From Lacrimispora sphenoides (GTDB taxonomy: Bacteria; Bacillota; Clostridia; Lachnospirales; Lachnospiraceae), in NCBI RefSeq assembly GCF_900105215.1, contig NZ_FOIP01000002.1, forward strand, positions 868,001 through 932,000: a DNA stretch of 64,000 bases, given 5' to 3'. This document shows, one piece after another, positions 16,654 to 25,863 of the stretch. Made by a program: the position numbers and the translations under genes. The notes under the pieces are model-generated. The model made no database searches. It saw nothing but the letters and a program-made list of their open reading frames with translations, and was not told the origin of the DNA. The first letter of the stretch is position 1; every line of letters begins with the position of its first letter.

Positions 16654-17577
16654 ATGAAAAATGAGAAAAGGAAGCCGATAAATAAAAAGAAGCTTATGAA
16701 TCATCTGACTGCATATGCTTTTTGTGCCCCATGGTTTATAGGATTTATATGTTTTACCTTATTTCCCATCGTTTTTATGTTTGCAGTGAGTTTGACAAAC
16801 CGGAAATTAAACGGTATTTCAAATTTTGTAGGATTGGCAAATTACGTAAATATGGTTCAAAGTCCTACCTTTTGGAATTCCATAAAAGTGACTTTGTTTT
16901 TTACGGTTGTTATGATGGTGGTTACTACGATCTGGGCAGTGATTCTTGCTATGCTGTTGAATTATAAACAGAAATTAAACGGCATATTCCAGTTCTGTTA
17001 TTTTCTTCCTTCCGTTATACCGACGGTTGCGCTGGCGTATACATTCCGTACGATTTTCGGAAAAGAGGCAGGTCTTTTAAATGCCATAATTTCACAGCTA
17101 ACTGCAAAAAATATCATGGTGAACTGGCTGTATGACAAACACACCATTTATCTTGCTGTATTTTTTATTACCCTGTTTACATACAACACCGGACAGATGA
17201 TGCTGATCTTCCGCTCAGGCTTAAATGATGTTCCCGGAGAACTTTATGAAGCGTGTGACATTGACGGTGCAAGCCCGTTCCGGAAGTTTTTCGGCGTAAC
17301 GCTTCCCATGATCTCCCCCATTGTTCTGTTTAATGCGGTTATGGGCTGCATCAGCGCGCTTAACGGTTCCTTTGCACTGCTTTATCCATTGACAGGGGAA
17401 AGCGGGGATCCTAACGGGATGACCCAGGTTTTAAGCCTTTTGATCTATAAGGAAGCTTTCAGCAATATGAAGGTCGGATATGCCTGTGCTCTGTCGGTGG
17501 TTCTGTTTCTGATCGCCTGTGGCTTTGGGATCGGCATATTTGCAGTATCAAAAAAACTTGTCTACTACGAAAATTAA
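16654..17577 (+). CDS. sugar ABC transporter permease (MalF/UgpA type)
   Basis: A 307-residue inner-membrane permease with six predicted helices and the BPD_transp_1 domain. The EAA loop reads YEACDIDGASPFRKFFGVTLPMI near residue 210 and contacts the ATPase. I chose the ATG at 16654, preceded by AAAGGA. An earlier in-frame GTG at 16624 has no good ribosome site. It pairs with the next gene to form the heterodimeric channel. Confidence 0.9.
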   Translation: MKNEKRKPINKKKLMNHLTAYAFCAPWFIGFICFTLFPIVFMFAVSLTNRKLNGISNFVGLANYVNMVQSPTFWNSIKVTLFFTVVMMVVTTIWAVILAMLLNYKQKLNGIFQFCYFLPSVIPTVALAYTFRTIFGKEAGLLNAIISQLTAKNIMVNWLYDKHTIYLAVFFITLFTYNTGQMMLIFRSGLNDVPGELYEACDIDGASPFRKFFGVTLPMISPIVLFNAVMGCISALNGSFALLYPLTGESGDPNGMTQVLSLLIYKEAFSNMKVGYACALSVVLFLIACGFGIGIFAVSKKLVYYEN

Positions 17578-17589
17578 GGAGGAGAGGCC

Positions 17590-18441
17590 ATGAATTCAGC
17601 AAAGGCAAAGAAAAAGGCAGGCAGGATTCTAATTTTTATTTTTAAGATTCTTGTTGCTGTTATCATGTTTTCTCCGATCATATGGGTGTTTTCGGGAGGT
17701 TTTAAAAATTTAACAGAGTTCACCACCTCTTCTGATATTATCCCTAAGAATGTAACCCTGGAGAACTTTAACTACATCTTCTTTCATTCCAACTATTATT
17801 TATATGTACGAAATACTGTTCTATTAATGGCAGGTACAACCTTAGGGACTTTAATATCCTCTTCCTTTGTAGCCTATCCTCTTGCAAGAATGGAATTTCC
17901 TGGGAAGAACTTAATATTTTCATTGATTGTGGGAACGATGATGATTCCGGGTATTGCCCTGATTATTCCACAGTACATTATGTTTGGGAAGATCGGCTGG
18001 CTTGATTCCCTTCTCCCCATGATCGTCCCGTCATTTTTTGCTTATCCCTATAATGTATTTCTTTTCCGGCAATTTTTCCGGTCAATCCCAAAGGAGCTGG
18101 ATGAAGCAGCAACCATAGACGGATGCAGCAAGCTGGGCGTGTTTTTTAAAGTGTTGCTGCCTCTGTCAAAATCCACCTTTACCACAATTGGCGTGCTGTC
18201 CAGTGTATTCTGGTGGAATGAGCTGACCCAGCCGGTGTTCTATATTAACAGCGACAAGTGGAGAACGCTGACCATTGCATTAATGACGACATTTATGTAT
18301 ACTTCTGGTAATGCATTTGTTATTAACTGGCCGTCAATTATGGCAGCTTCATCTCTTATGATTCTGCCCCCGATGCTTCTTTACCTGTTTGGTTCCAGAT
18401 TCCTGGTTGAGGGGATCAAAACTTCCGGTTTAAAAGGATAG
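17590..18441 (+). CDS. sugar ABC transporter permease (MalG/UgpE type)
   Basis: A 283-residue second permease of the same importer with six predicted helices. The EAA loop (LDEAATIDGCSKLGVFFKVLLP) lies near residue 177. The C-terminus ends GSRFLVEGIKTSGLKG, typical of MalG-type subunits. GGAGG lies 5 bases before the ATG, and the gene starts 12 bases after the first permease. Confidence 0.92.
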   Translation: MNSAKAKKKAGRILIFIFKILVAVIMFSPIIWVFSGGFKNLTEFTTSSDIIPKNVTLENFNYIFFHSNYYLYVRNTVLLMAGTTLGTLISSSFVAYPLARMEFPGKNLIFSLIVGTMMIPGIALIIPQYIMFGKIGWLDSLLPMIVPSFFAYPYNVFLFRQFFRSIPKELDEAATIDGCSKLGVFFKVLLPLSKSTFTTIGVLSSVFWWNELTQPVFYINSDKWRTLTIALMTTFMYTSGNAFVINWPSIMAASSLMILPPMLLYLFGSRFLVEGIKTSGLKG

Positions 18442-18504
18442 GGAAATGGGCTGCCATGAAGTGATGGATAAAGGAACGGAAAAAGAGGAAAGAGGAGTAT
18501 TACC

Positions 18505-19554
18505 ATGACATTAAAAGAAATTGCTTCTATGGCCGGTGTATCCGCAGCAACAGTATCATATGTACTCAATAATACGGCTCAGGTAAGTGAAGAGACAAGA
18601 AAACGGGTAAAAAAGATCATAAAAGAAACAGGATACCGGTCCAATATCCTGGCGAAAAGTCTTCGGACAAATGAATCGTTCCTGATCGGTGTGATTGTTG
18701 AAGACATTACCGTCTGGCATACGGCTCATATCATTGACGGGATCAATGAAATTGCGGAAGCCAGAGGATATAATACCATCTTAAACAATTTAAGGCTTCT
18801 TAGCAAGATAGAATCCCAGTTTGAACATATTTCAAATTTTCAGAAGGACATCGACAAGGCGGTGGATGTATTAATCGGAATGCAGGTGGATGGCATTATT
18901 TATGTGGGGATGCATGACCGCAAAATAAGCCATGTGCTTCATGATATAAAAAAACCGGTGGTATATTGCTACTGCTATACGGATGAGGAAGGATCCTCGG
19001 TCCGCTATAGCAACGAAAAAACAGTTTACCAGATGACACAGATGTTAATAAGCAATGGACACAAGGAGTTTGGCGTGATCAACGGGCTTAAGGGATCAGA
19101 GCCTGCTGCCCTCCGGTTTAAAGGCTTTCAGAGAGCCTTGGACGAGGCAGGGATAGAATTAAAGCCTGAGAACATTGTCTGCGGAAACTGGAAGTACCGG
19201 GACGGAAAGGAGGCAGCCGGAAAGCTTCTTAATAAAAAGAACTTTCCAACTGCGATTGTAGCGATGAACGACGATATGGCAGTGGGTGTTTATGATGCTG
19301 CGAGAGAGCTCGGACTTAAAATTCCAGACGATATTTCAGTTACGGGTTTTGATAATGGAGATATTGTCCAGTATGTGACTCCAAGAATCACCACGGTGGA
19401 AAGGCCTCTTCAGGAAATGGGATACCGTTCCATGGAGCTGTTGCTGGAAAGCATTCATGGAACCAGTGTGGGAGATGTAAACATCACCCTGCCCTGCGCC
19501 CTGATCGAAGGAGAGTCGGTAAAGAATCGGAACGAATCTGAGGTTTATGAATAA
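18505..19554 (+). CDS. LacI-family regulator of the arabinoside operon
   Basis: A 349-residue LacI/GalR-family repressor. The DNA-binding head is MTLKEIASMAGVSAATVSYV and the hinge covers residues 45-55. A type 1 periplasmic-binding-like sensor domain fills the rest. It is in the operon between the importer and the GH127 enzyme, so it probably binds the two mirror-image operators at 15090 and 15161. The inducer is probably the imported sugar or its arabinose product; this is inferred from context. Confidence 0.88.
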   Translation: MTLKEIASMAGVSAATVSYVLNNTAQVSEETRKRVKKIIKETGYRSNILAKSLRTNESFLIGVIVEDITVWHTAHIIDGINEIAEARGYNTILNNLRLLSKIESQFEHISNFQKDIDKAVDVLIGMQVDGIIYVGMHDRKISHVLHDIKKPVVYCYCYTDEEGSSVRYSNEKTVYQMTQMLISNGHKEFGVINGLKGSEPAALRFKGFQRALDEAGIELKPENIVCGNWKYRDGKEAAGKLLNKKNFPTAIVAMNDDMAVGVYDAARELGLKIPDDISVTGFDNGDIVQYVTPRITTVERPLQEMGYRSMELLLESIHGTSVGDVNITLPCALIEGESVKNRNESEVYE

Positions 19555-19581
19555 AAACTAATTGATGAGTGAGGAAAAGAT

Positions 19582-21525
19582 ATGGAAGCTGGTAAGTTGA
19601 CAACAGTGGATTTAAAAAGCATTATAATTAATGATCCATTCTGGAACAGGTATATTGATCTGGTGGATAATGTTATATTACCCTTTCAATGGGAGCTGAT
19701 CAATGATCGGGTAGAAGGGGCCGAAAAAAGCTATTGCATCAGAAATTTCCGAATTGCCTGCGGCGATGAAAAGGGAGAACACAAGGGCGTGGTATTTCAG
19801 GATACGGATGTTGCCAAATGGCTGGAAGCCGTCGCCTATTCCCTCGCTAAAAAGAAGAATCCGGTACTGGAAGCCGCCGCTGACAGCGCCATCGATTTAA
19901 TTGCCAGAGCCCAGTGCGAAGATGGATATTTGAATACGTATTACTCAATTACAGGCAATAGGCGGTGGTCTAACTTGTTTGAGGGTCACGAGCTTTACAC
20001 CGCAGGACATATGATCGAAGCGGCTGTGGCATATTATGAAGCAACGGGCAAGAAGAGATTTCTTCAAGTGGTTTGTAAGTTTGCCGATTTCATGTGTAAG
20101 GTATTTGGCAGGGAAGAGGAGAAAATCCATGGCTATCCGGGGCACCCGGAAGTAGAGCTGGCTCTGGTAAAGCTTTACCGGGTAACAAAAATGACAAAAT
20201 ATCTGGAACTGGCTGATTTTTTTGTGCGTACCAGAGGGGAAAGACCTTGTTATTTTTTAAACGAAGACTGTATCAAGAATCAGAATTTCATCTTTCCGGA
20301 ATTTAAAGATTTTGACCTGGATTATAACCAATCCCATATGCCTTTGAAGGAACAGGAAACAGCGGAAGGGCATGCGGTGCGGGCAGTTTATTTATACAGC
20401 GCTATGGCTGACTTAGCTTATGAATATCAGGATAAAGAACTGTTAAAACAATGCGAAACCCTGTGGAACAACATTGTGGAAAAACGGATGTACATCACCG
20501 GAAGCATTGGTTCTGCATCCTATGGGGAGAGATTTACCACGGATTATGATCTGCCGAACAATTCAAACTATTCGGAATCCTGCGCCACAGTGGGGCTTGC
20601 CATGTTTTCCAACCGGATGTTTCGGATCACAAAGGATGGAAAATATATAGATATAGTAGAAAAGGCATTATACAACACACTTTTGGCGGGAATCGCCCTT
20701 GATGGGAAGCATTTCTTTTATGTCAATCCTTTAGAGGTGGTTCCGGAGATTGCAGAGAAAAATCCGACTTACCGCCATGTAAAGACCACAAGGCAGCTTT
20801 GGTTTGGCGTATCCTGCTGTCCCCCTAATATTGCAAGGACCCTTACTTCCCTGGGCAATTATATGTATGCTTCAGAGCAGAATACTGTATACGTGAACTT
20901 ATTTATCGGCAGCAGGATTGAAACCGGCCTGTCCTCTGGCCGTGTGGAGCTTCTACTCAGTTCTGATTATCCGGTAAAAGATGATGTAGTACTGGAAGTT
21001 ACTCCGGAAACAGACGGGCAGGAGTTTACTGTAGGGATCCGGAAACCGTCCTATTCCGGCAAAGCGGAACTAAGTGTCAATGGTGTCAAGGAAGCCATTT
21101 GCCTGGAAAAAGGATACATATATCTGACACGTAAATGGAAGGCAGGAGATAAGATCACAGTGGTTTTTGATGTTTCTTTCCGCTTTGTAAGATGCAATCC
21201 CAGAGTTCGTGACAACATCGGGAAGGTCTGCCTGATGAAAGGGCCTATGGTGTATTGTCTTGAGGAAGCGGATAACGGCAAGTATCTGGCATCAGACATC
21301 ATGGACAGTTCGGTACCGCCTAAGGAAGAGTTTGACGAATCATTGCTCGGCGGAACCATGTGTGCCGGGCTGGAAGGCATGCGCATTGATTACTCCAGGG
21401 TAGGCGATTCTCTCTATGAGGAAGAAAGACCTTCTTATAGGAATGATACGTTTAAAGCGATTCCTTATTGCTGCTGGAATAACCGGGGCAAGGGTGAAAT
21501 GATTGTGTGGATGCGTGAAAAGTAA
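19582..21525 (+). CDS. GH127 beta-L-arabinofuranosidase
   Basis: A 647-residue glycoside hydrolase family 127 (former DUF1680) enzyme, cytoplasmic because no signal peptide is seen. The family prototype HypBA1 releases L-arabinose from beta-arabinofuranosides such as those on plant hydroxyproline-rich glycoproteins. Its unusual catalytic centre is a Zn2+ bound by one Glu and three Cys, one Cys being the nucleophile. The equivalents here are E332 and C334 (SESCATVG) and C412-C413 (SCCPPN), all present with the right spacing. An (alpha/alpha)6 barrel is followed by beta-sandwich modules. The gene closes the importer operon. Confidence 0.9.
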   Translation: MEAGKLTTVDLKSIIINDPFWNRYIDLVDNVILPFQWELINDRVEGAEKSYCIRNFRIACGDEKGEHKGVVFQDTDVAKWLEAVAYSLAKKKNPVLEAAADSAIDLIARAQCEDGYLNTYYSITGNRRWSNLFEGHELYTAGHMIEAAVAYYEATGKKRFLQVVCKFADFMCKVFGREEEKIHGYPGHPEVELALVKLYRVTKMTKYLELADFFVRTRGERPCYFLNEDCIKNQNFIFPEFKDFDLDYNQSHMPLKEQETAEGHAVRAVYLYSAMADLAYEYQDKELLKQCETLWNNIVEKRMYITGSIGSASYGERFTTDYDLPNNSNYSESCATVGLAMFSNRMFRITKDGKYIDIVEKALYNTLLAGIALDGKHFFYVNPLEVVPEIAEKNPTYRHVKTTRQLWFGVSCCPPNIARTLTSLGNYMYASEQNTVYVNLFIGSRIETGLSSGRVELLLSSDYPVKDDVVLEVTPETDGQEFTVGIRKPSYSGKAELSVNGVKEAICLEKGYIYLTRKWKAGDKITVVFDVSFRFVRCNPRVRDNIGKVCLMKGPMVYCLEEADNGKYLASDIMDSSVPPKEEFDESLLGGTMCAGLEGMRIDYSRVGDSLYEEERPSYRNDTFKAIPYCCWNNRGKGEMIVWMREK

Positions 21526-21539
21526 GAATGGGCAGTCAA

Positions 21540-21575
21540 AAGAAGATCCGGCAAGGTACCTTGCCGGATCTTCTT
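21540..21575. terminator. bidirectional terminator between GH127 and trp transport genes
   Basis: A perfect 36-base palindrome (arms AAGAAGATCCGGCAAGGT / ACCTTGCCGGATCTTCTT) is flanked by A and T runs. It lies between convergent genes and should terminate both. Confidence 0.9.
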
Positions 21576-21597
21576 TTATTGAAATAATTATAATGAT

Positions 21598-22371
21598 CTA
21601 ATTACCGCATTCAATGCTGATCTCATTGAATTTATCTAAAATGTGTTCTACATCCATATTGGACTTTTCGTCCCCTTCTGTATCAATGATGGCATTTCCC
21701 TGATGCATCATCAGCAGGCGGTTTCCGTATTCTACTGCATACCGAAGGTTATGGGTAACCATAATGGTGGTCAAATGCTTTTCCTTTACAATCTTATCTG
21801 TCAGTACCATGATGTTCTCGGCAGTTTTGGGATCCAGGGCAGCGGTGTGCTCATCTAAGATCAGGAATTCAATGGGAGTCATGGTGGACATGAGAAGAGC
21901 CATAGCCTGCCTCTGACCGCCGGAAAGAACGCCCACCTTTACATGCAGCTTATCCTCTAAGCCAAGGCCCAGGAAACGAAGCTGCTCCCTGTAATAGGTT
22001 ATCCGCTGCTTGTTTGTACCGGGAAGAAGATTAAAAGGCTTTCCCTTGGTATCGGCCAGAGCCATATTTTCCAGGATGGTCATATTGGGACATGTGCCCA
22101 TTGCCGGGTTCTGGTAGACTCTTCCGATACGGCGCTGGCGCTTAAATTCCGGCATGTTGGTGATGTCGACGCTGCCTACCAGGATAGAACCGCTGTCCAA
22201 AGGAATGCTTCCGCAGATGATGTTTAACATGGAAGTCTTACCGGAGCCGTTGCTTCCTACCACAGATACGAACTGCTGGTCTTTAATGGTGAGATTAAAG
22301 TTCTGGAACAGGCACGTCTCATTGACCGTTCCCTGGTTGTAGTATTTATTGATGTTTTGAAGTTCAAGCAT
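21598..22371 (-). CDS. trpZ: tryptophan-type ABC transporter ATPase
   Basis: A 257-residue ABC ATPase with Walker A (GSNGSGKT), signature (LSGGQRQA) and Walker B (LILDEHTAALD). It is the last gene of the leftward operon and overlaps the permease gene by 8 bases. The three-gene set (binding lipoprotein, LivH-like permease, ATPase) under a T-box with a Trp specifier corresponds to the predicted tryptophan importer TrpXYZ. The symbol rests on that context. Confidence 0.82.
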   Translation of the reverse strand: MLELQNINKYYNQGTVNETCLFQNFNLTIKDQQFVSVVGSNGSGKTSMLNIICGSIPLDSGSILVGSVDITNMPEFKRQRRIGRVYQNPAMGTCPNMTILENMALADTKGKPFNLLPGTNKQRITYYREQLRFLGLGLEDKLHVKVGVLSGGQRQAMALLMSTMTPIEFLILDEHTAALDPKTAENIMVLTDKIVKEKHLTTIMVTHNLRYAVEYGNRLLMMHQGNAIIDTEGDEKSNMDVEHILDKFNEISIECGN

Positions 22372-23248
22372 GTTGTTTCACCTTCTTTTCCCTGCCGTTA
22401 CTGAGCACCAGAATAGCCAGGAACAGCACTGATGTGATCAGTTTTAAATCCGATGCTTCCATTCCAAGATAAATGGCAAAAGACACGCAGGCTTTGTAAA
22501 TGATAGATCCGATAATGACTGCAGTGGTGGATTTTACAAACCCAACCCGTTTAAACAGCTTTGTTCCAATGATTACATTGGCAAGGCCGATCACAATGGT
22601 ACCCGTTCCCATACTGATTTCAAAAAAACCTTTTTGCTGGCAGTATACGGAACCGGCCAGTGCAGCCAGGCCGTTTGCGATGGCAAGGCCGATGATCTTT
22701 ACCATGCCTTTGTCCTTGGCAAGAGAGGTAACAAGGGTTTCATTGTCACCCACAGCCCTTAACAAATAGCCGGAGCGGGTCTTTAGATAATGATCAAGCA
22801 AAAGCTTAACGATCACCACAATGACCGCTAATATAATCATAACGCTGATATCTGCAAGCTTCCCGGGAAACAGGCGGCTTACAAAACTGTTTTCAAAGAT
22901 GGAATCATTATTAAAAAATGGGACATTGGACTTTCCGGCTACCCTTAGGTTCACAGAATAGAGGGCAGTCATGACAATGATACCTGACAGAAGATCCCGT
23001 ACCTTTAATTTTACATGTATAAAGCCTGTGATGCATCCGGCCAGGGCACCGACAGCAAAGGCAATAAATAGCGTTGCCACCGGGTTTATTCCGGCCAGGA
23101 TCATGGTAACGGTAATTGCGCCTCCCAAAGGGAAGGTTCCATCGACTGAAAGATCCGGAAAATCCAGAATCTTATAAGTGATGTAAACGCCCAGCGCCAT
23201 AATGGCATAGACCAGGCCTTCTTCCAAAACGCCAAGTATGATTGACAT
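22364..23248 (-). CDS. trpY: tryptophan-type ABC transporter permease
   Basis: A 294-residue permease with about eight hydrophobic helices of the branched-chain amino-acid permease superfamily (LivH/RbsC-like). Features include VDGTFPLGGAI near residue 36 and the Gly-rich TM segments ANGLAALAGSVYCQQ. GGAGG lies before the ATG. It is the membrane channel of the TrpXYZ-type importer between the lipoprotein and ATPase genes. Confidence 0.85.
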   Translation of the reverse strand: MSIILGVLEEGLVYAIMALGVYITYKILDFPDLSVDGTFPLGGAITVTMILAGINPVATLFIAFAVGALAGCITGFIHVKLKVRDLLSGIIVMTALYSVNLRVAGKSNVPFFNNDSIFENSFVSRLFPGKLADISVMIILAVIVVIVKLLLDHYLKTRSGYLLRAVGDNETLVTSLAKDKGMVKIIGLAIANGLAALAGSVYCQQKGFFEISMGTGTIVIGLANVIIGTKLFKRVGFVKSTTAVIIGSIIYKACVSFAIYLGMEASDLKLITSVLFLAILVLSNGREKKVKQHA

Positions 23249-23327
23249 GGTTTAACTTCCTCCAATTATATTCCTTGTATTTAACTTAAGCAGGTAGGGT
23301 CGCGGTTTGCGAATCCTCGATTTGCTA

Positions 23328-24395
23328 CTAGTGGGCAATCTCTGTAAAAATTTCAGCAGCGGAATCGGTAAGCTCTGACGGAAGGGTAATTCCCAGGTTT
23401 TCGGCAACCTTTGAATTTCCGTAGAATGCGGCTTCTTTGATCACTTCAAAGTTTATTTCGCTTGCTTTTGCTTCGCCCTTTAATACCTTTGCGGCCATTT
23501 TACCGGTCTGTTTGCCTAAATCCACATAATCAAGACCAATGGAAGCCAGACAGCCGATTTTAACCTGTTCTACTTCACTACCGAATACTGGTATGTTCTT
23601 CTTTCCGGCCTTATCCAGGATCAGTGGAAGAGAGCTTACTACGGTGTTATCCGTTAAGTTGTTTAAGCAGTCAACCTTTTCCAGAATGCTGTCAGTTGCC
23701 AGGGGGATATCAGCAGTTGCGGACACCGGGCCTTCTACGATTTCAAAGCCATAGGAAGCGGCTGCGGCTTTATATTCCTTGATTGCTGTTTCTGAGTTCA
23801 CCTCACTGGTGCTGTAAAGGATGCCGATGGTTTTAGCATCGGGAAGAATCTTGCGGATCATTTCCAGCTGTTTTTCCACTGGAAGCTTATCGCTGGTTCC
23901 GGTGATTTCCCCAACCGGAGTTCCATCCTCATTAGCCAGAGCCGCGGCAACCGGATCTGTAACTGCTGTGAAAATGACGGGAACGCTGGCCTTTTTTGCT
24001 CCGCTATAGGCAGCCTGTGCCATTGGGGTAGCGATGCCGCAGATCAAATCCACTTTTCTGGAAAGGAAGTTATTAACGATCTGGCTTGCGGTTCCTCCGT
24101 CAGCCTGAGCATTTTCATACATGACGGTTAAGTTTTTCCCTTCCTCGATTCCTTCTTCTGCAAGGCCCTGTATAAAGCCTTCCCGGCAGTTATCAAGGGA
24201 ACCGTGCTCTGCAAACTGTCCGACACCGATGGTATAGGATGTGCCGTCTGCAGCATTTCCAGCCTCAGTACCAGAAGATGCCTGGGTTGTAGAATTATTA
24301 TCAGCAGTTTTTTCCGGAGCTGCCTTGGAAGAACAGCCGGAGAGTGCGGCAGCTGCCACAGCAGCCAGTAACAGGGTTTTAATCGATTTTTTCAT
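23328..24395 (-). CDS. trpX: tryptophan-type ABC transporter substrate-binding lipoprotein
   Basis: A 355-residue lipoprotein. The signal MKKSIKTLLLAAVAAAALSG ends in lipobox LSGC, with Cys at 21, and is followed by a Ser/Thr/Ala linker. The mature domain belongs to the DUF534/ABC_sub_bind family, with stretches such as GVGQFAEHGSLDNCREGF and IGILYSTSEVNSE. This family includes the predicted tryptophan-binding TrpX proteins. It is the first gene after the T-box leader, with an AAGGAGG site before the ATG. Ligand identity is inferred from the riboswitch. Confidence 0.87.
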   Translation of the reverse strand: MKKSIKTLLLAAVAAAALSGCSSKAAPEKTADNNSTTQASSGTEAGNAADGTSYTIGVGQFAEHGSLDNCREGFIQGLAEEGIEEGKNLTVMYENAQADGGTASQIVNNFLSRKVDLICGIATPMAQAAYSGAKKASVPVIFTAVTDPVAAALANEDGTPVGEITGTSDKLPVEKQLEMIRKILPDAKTIGILYSTSEVNSETAIKEYKAAAASYGFEIVEGPVSATADIPLATDSILEKVDCLNNLTDNTVVSSLPLILDKAGKKNIPVFGSEVEQVKIGCLASIGLDYVDLGKQTGKMAAKVLKGEAKASEINFEVIKEAAFYGNSKVAENLGITLPSELTDSAAEIFTEIAH

Positions 24396-24458
24396 AATAT
24401 TTCCTCCTTAAGATGGTTTCCGTTGGCAAGAAGAGGGAACGGATATCCTGAAAATAAA

Positions 24459-24744
24459 AAAAGTCCCAAGTACGCAAAAAAACGTACTTGAGACGAATCA
24501 TACAATCCGCGGTGCCACTCAAATTGACTTTATTAAAGCCCACTTTTCATATACTAACATATATGCCACGAGAAATAACGGTTGTGGTCTCCGTCAGCCC
24601 CTACTGGAACAATGGTTCGGGGCCGCCCTCAAAAGTCCATTCAGCTATCAGCTTTATACCGCACTCGCACCAACGGCGGCTCTCTGAAATATTGCCTGGA
24701 AAGCTTACTCTTCTTTTTCAACGGTTTTATTTTTGTTTCATTTA
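24459..24744 (-). promoter_or_regulatory. T-box leader with Trp specifier
   Basis: This leader reads on the minus strand. The T-box core GAGTGGCACCGCGG lies at 24520-24507, and the terminator stem (GTCTCAAGTACG with CGTACTTGGGAC, then T7) at 24493-24459. Stem I includes the AGAGAGCCGCCGTTGGTGCG distal region. The specifier is probably TGG (Trp) at 24639-24637, in GAATGGACTTTTGAG. The antiterminator bulge UGGC would pair with a GCCA tRNA end, which agrees with discriminator G73 of bacterial tRNA-Trp. Uncharged tRNA-Trp should prevent termination and switch on the importer. Confidence 0.88.
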
Positions 24745-24750
24745 AACAGT

Positions 24751-24779
24751 ATATTAATACGTCTGTATGGATTTGTCAA
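24751..24779 (-). promoter_or_regulatory. promoter of the trpXYZ T-box transcript
   Basis: On the minus strand, -35 TTGACA (24779-24774) and -10 TAATAT (24756-24751) are spaced 17 bases, close to the sigma-A consensus. The predicted start is near 24744. Confidence 0.75.
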
Positions 24780-24815
24780 CTGTTAATTAGAAAAAGTCAG
24801 AAATTGCCTGTCTGC

Positions 24816-25550
24816 CTACCTGCCTATCAGTTCATATGTTACATATGGATGAGAAAGGTGATAACCGAGTTTTTCCGCTAAAGCTACAGAACGTAAGTCA
24901 TGAGCATCCCAACTTGGATAAACATTTCGTTCCAGGCTTTCAAGAATCAATTTGGCGCCGCATACTGTCGCTAGTCCCTTGCCTCTATAATCGGGTTTTG
25001 TATCTATCTCTATTTCAATACCATTATTATAAACAGCATAGGGGGAAGCACCTGCCACCAATTCACCATTGTGTAATATTGATACCCCGAATGCACGCCG
25101 CTGATAGTCAGCATAATCTTTAAACTGAGAACATAAATCCACGGACCATGCTTCCTGTCCAGCTAATTCATATACTTCCCTGTCTATCATCCGAAGCTCA
25201 TAACAATCATCGAGACCATTAATAAAAGAAGCCAATCTTGCTTTATCAAAAACATCTGGTTCCTTTTTAATTGCATAGCGAAATATTTTACTCACCCGCC
25301 CATCAAAAAAATTCTCGATCAGTGCTTCCCAAGCCTTATCTTTCGGTATGAGCAGCTTTTCTCCTTCTAAATCATGAAAAAGGGCGGTATTTGGCTGGCC
25401 TGCGAAAAAGCAGAAGTCACCGATTTCAATCATTGCAGACGAGGGATTTTTTTCATTATCCAAGATAATATTTCCCATATGGCCTTGCAAACATGACCAT
25501 ATTAGAGCTTCTTCCCAATCGTTAAACATGGCTGCAACATTGCTGTGCAT
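24816..25550 (-). CDS. GNAT-family acetyltransferase (ZmaR-like)
   Basis: A 244-residue protein of the GNAT_acetyltran (zwittermicin A resistance ZmaR-like) group. The C-terminal half has the acetyl-CoA loop DYRGKGLATVCGAKLI (motif A, R/Q-x-x-G-x-G/A), followed by YPSWDAHDLRSVALAEKLGY. The N-terminal half lacks a clear motif. I chose the ATG at 25550, which lies 8 bases after AAGG; ATG and GTG codons just upstream are too close to that site. It stands alone, leftward. The substrate is unknown. Confidence 0.8.
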   Translation of the reverse strand: MHSNVAAMFNDWEEALIWSCLQGHMGNIILDNEKNPSSAMIEIGDFCFFAGQPNTALFHDLEGEKLLIPKDKAWEALIENFFDGRVSKIFRYAIKKEPDVFDKARLASFINGLDDCYELRMIDREVYELAGQEAWSVDLCSQFKDYADYQRRAFGVSILHNGELVAGASPYAVYNNGIEIEIDTKPDYRGKGLATVCGAKLILESLERNVYPSWDAHDLRSVALAEKLGYHLSHPYVTYELIGR

Positions 25551-25863
25551 TTTCATCACCTTACTTTCTGATCAAAACTAATATAAATTATCTTTATATC
25601 AACTTTCATTATTATCGAAAAATTATACTATATTAATTGCTATCCATCCATACATTTCTTTTTATTGATTGCTGCGGAAATTTCACTTTTCGTAAGTGGG
25701 AACGGAGAGAACGTAATTTTATACCTCCTTGTATCTTATATAGATGTAAACGAAGATGGCATTAAAGTAAAAATAATTCCAGCAAAAATGTGAAGAAAAA
25801 TAATATGCTAATGAGTGCAAATGTGTTAAACTATAAACACTATTTATTATCGGAGGTTTGTCC

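Noticed and set aside
21598..24395. The importer as a branched-chain amino-acid or sugar transporter.
   Set aside because: The DUF534 binding protein and the Trp T-box point to the TrpXYZ type; a LivH-like permease is normal for that type.
24459..24520. Short repeated AGTACG-type units near 24465-24495 as a CRISPR or tandem repeat.
   Set aside because: They are the two arms of the T-box terminator hairpin, not a repeat array.
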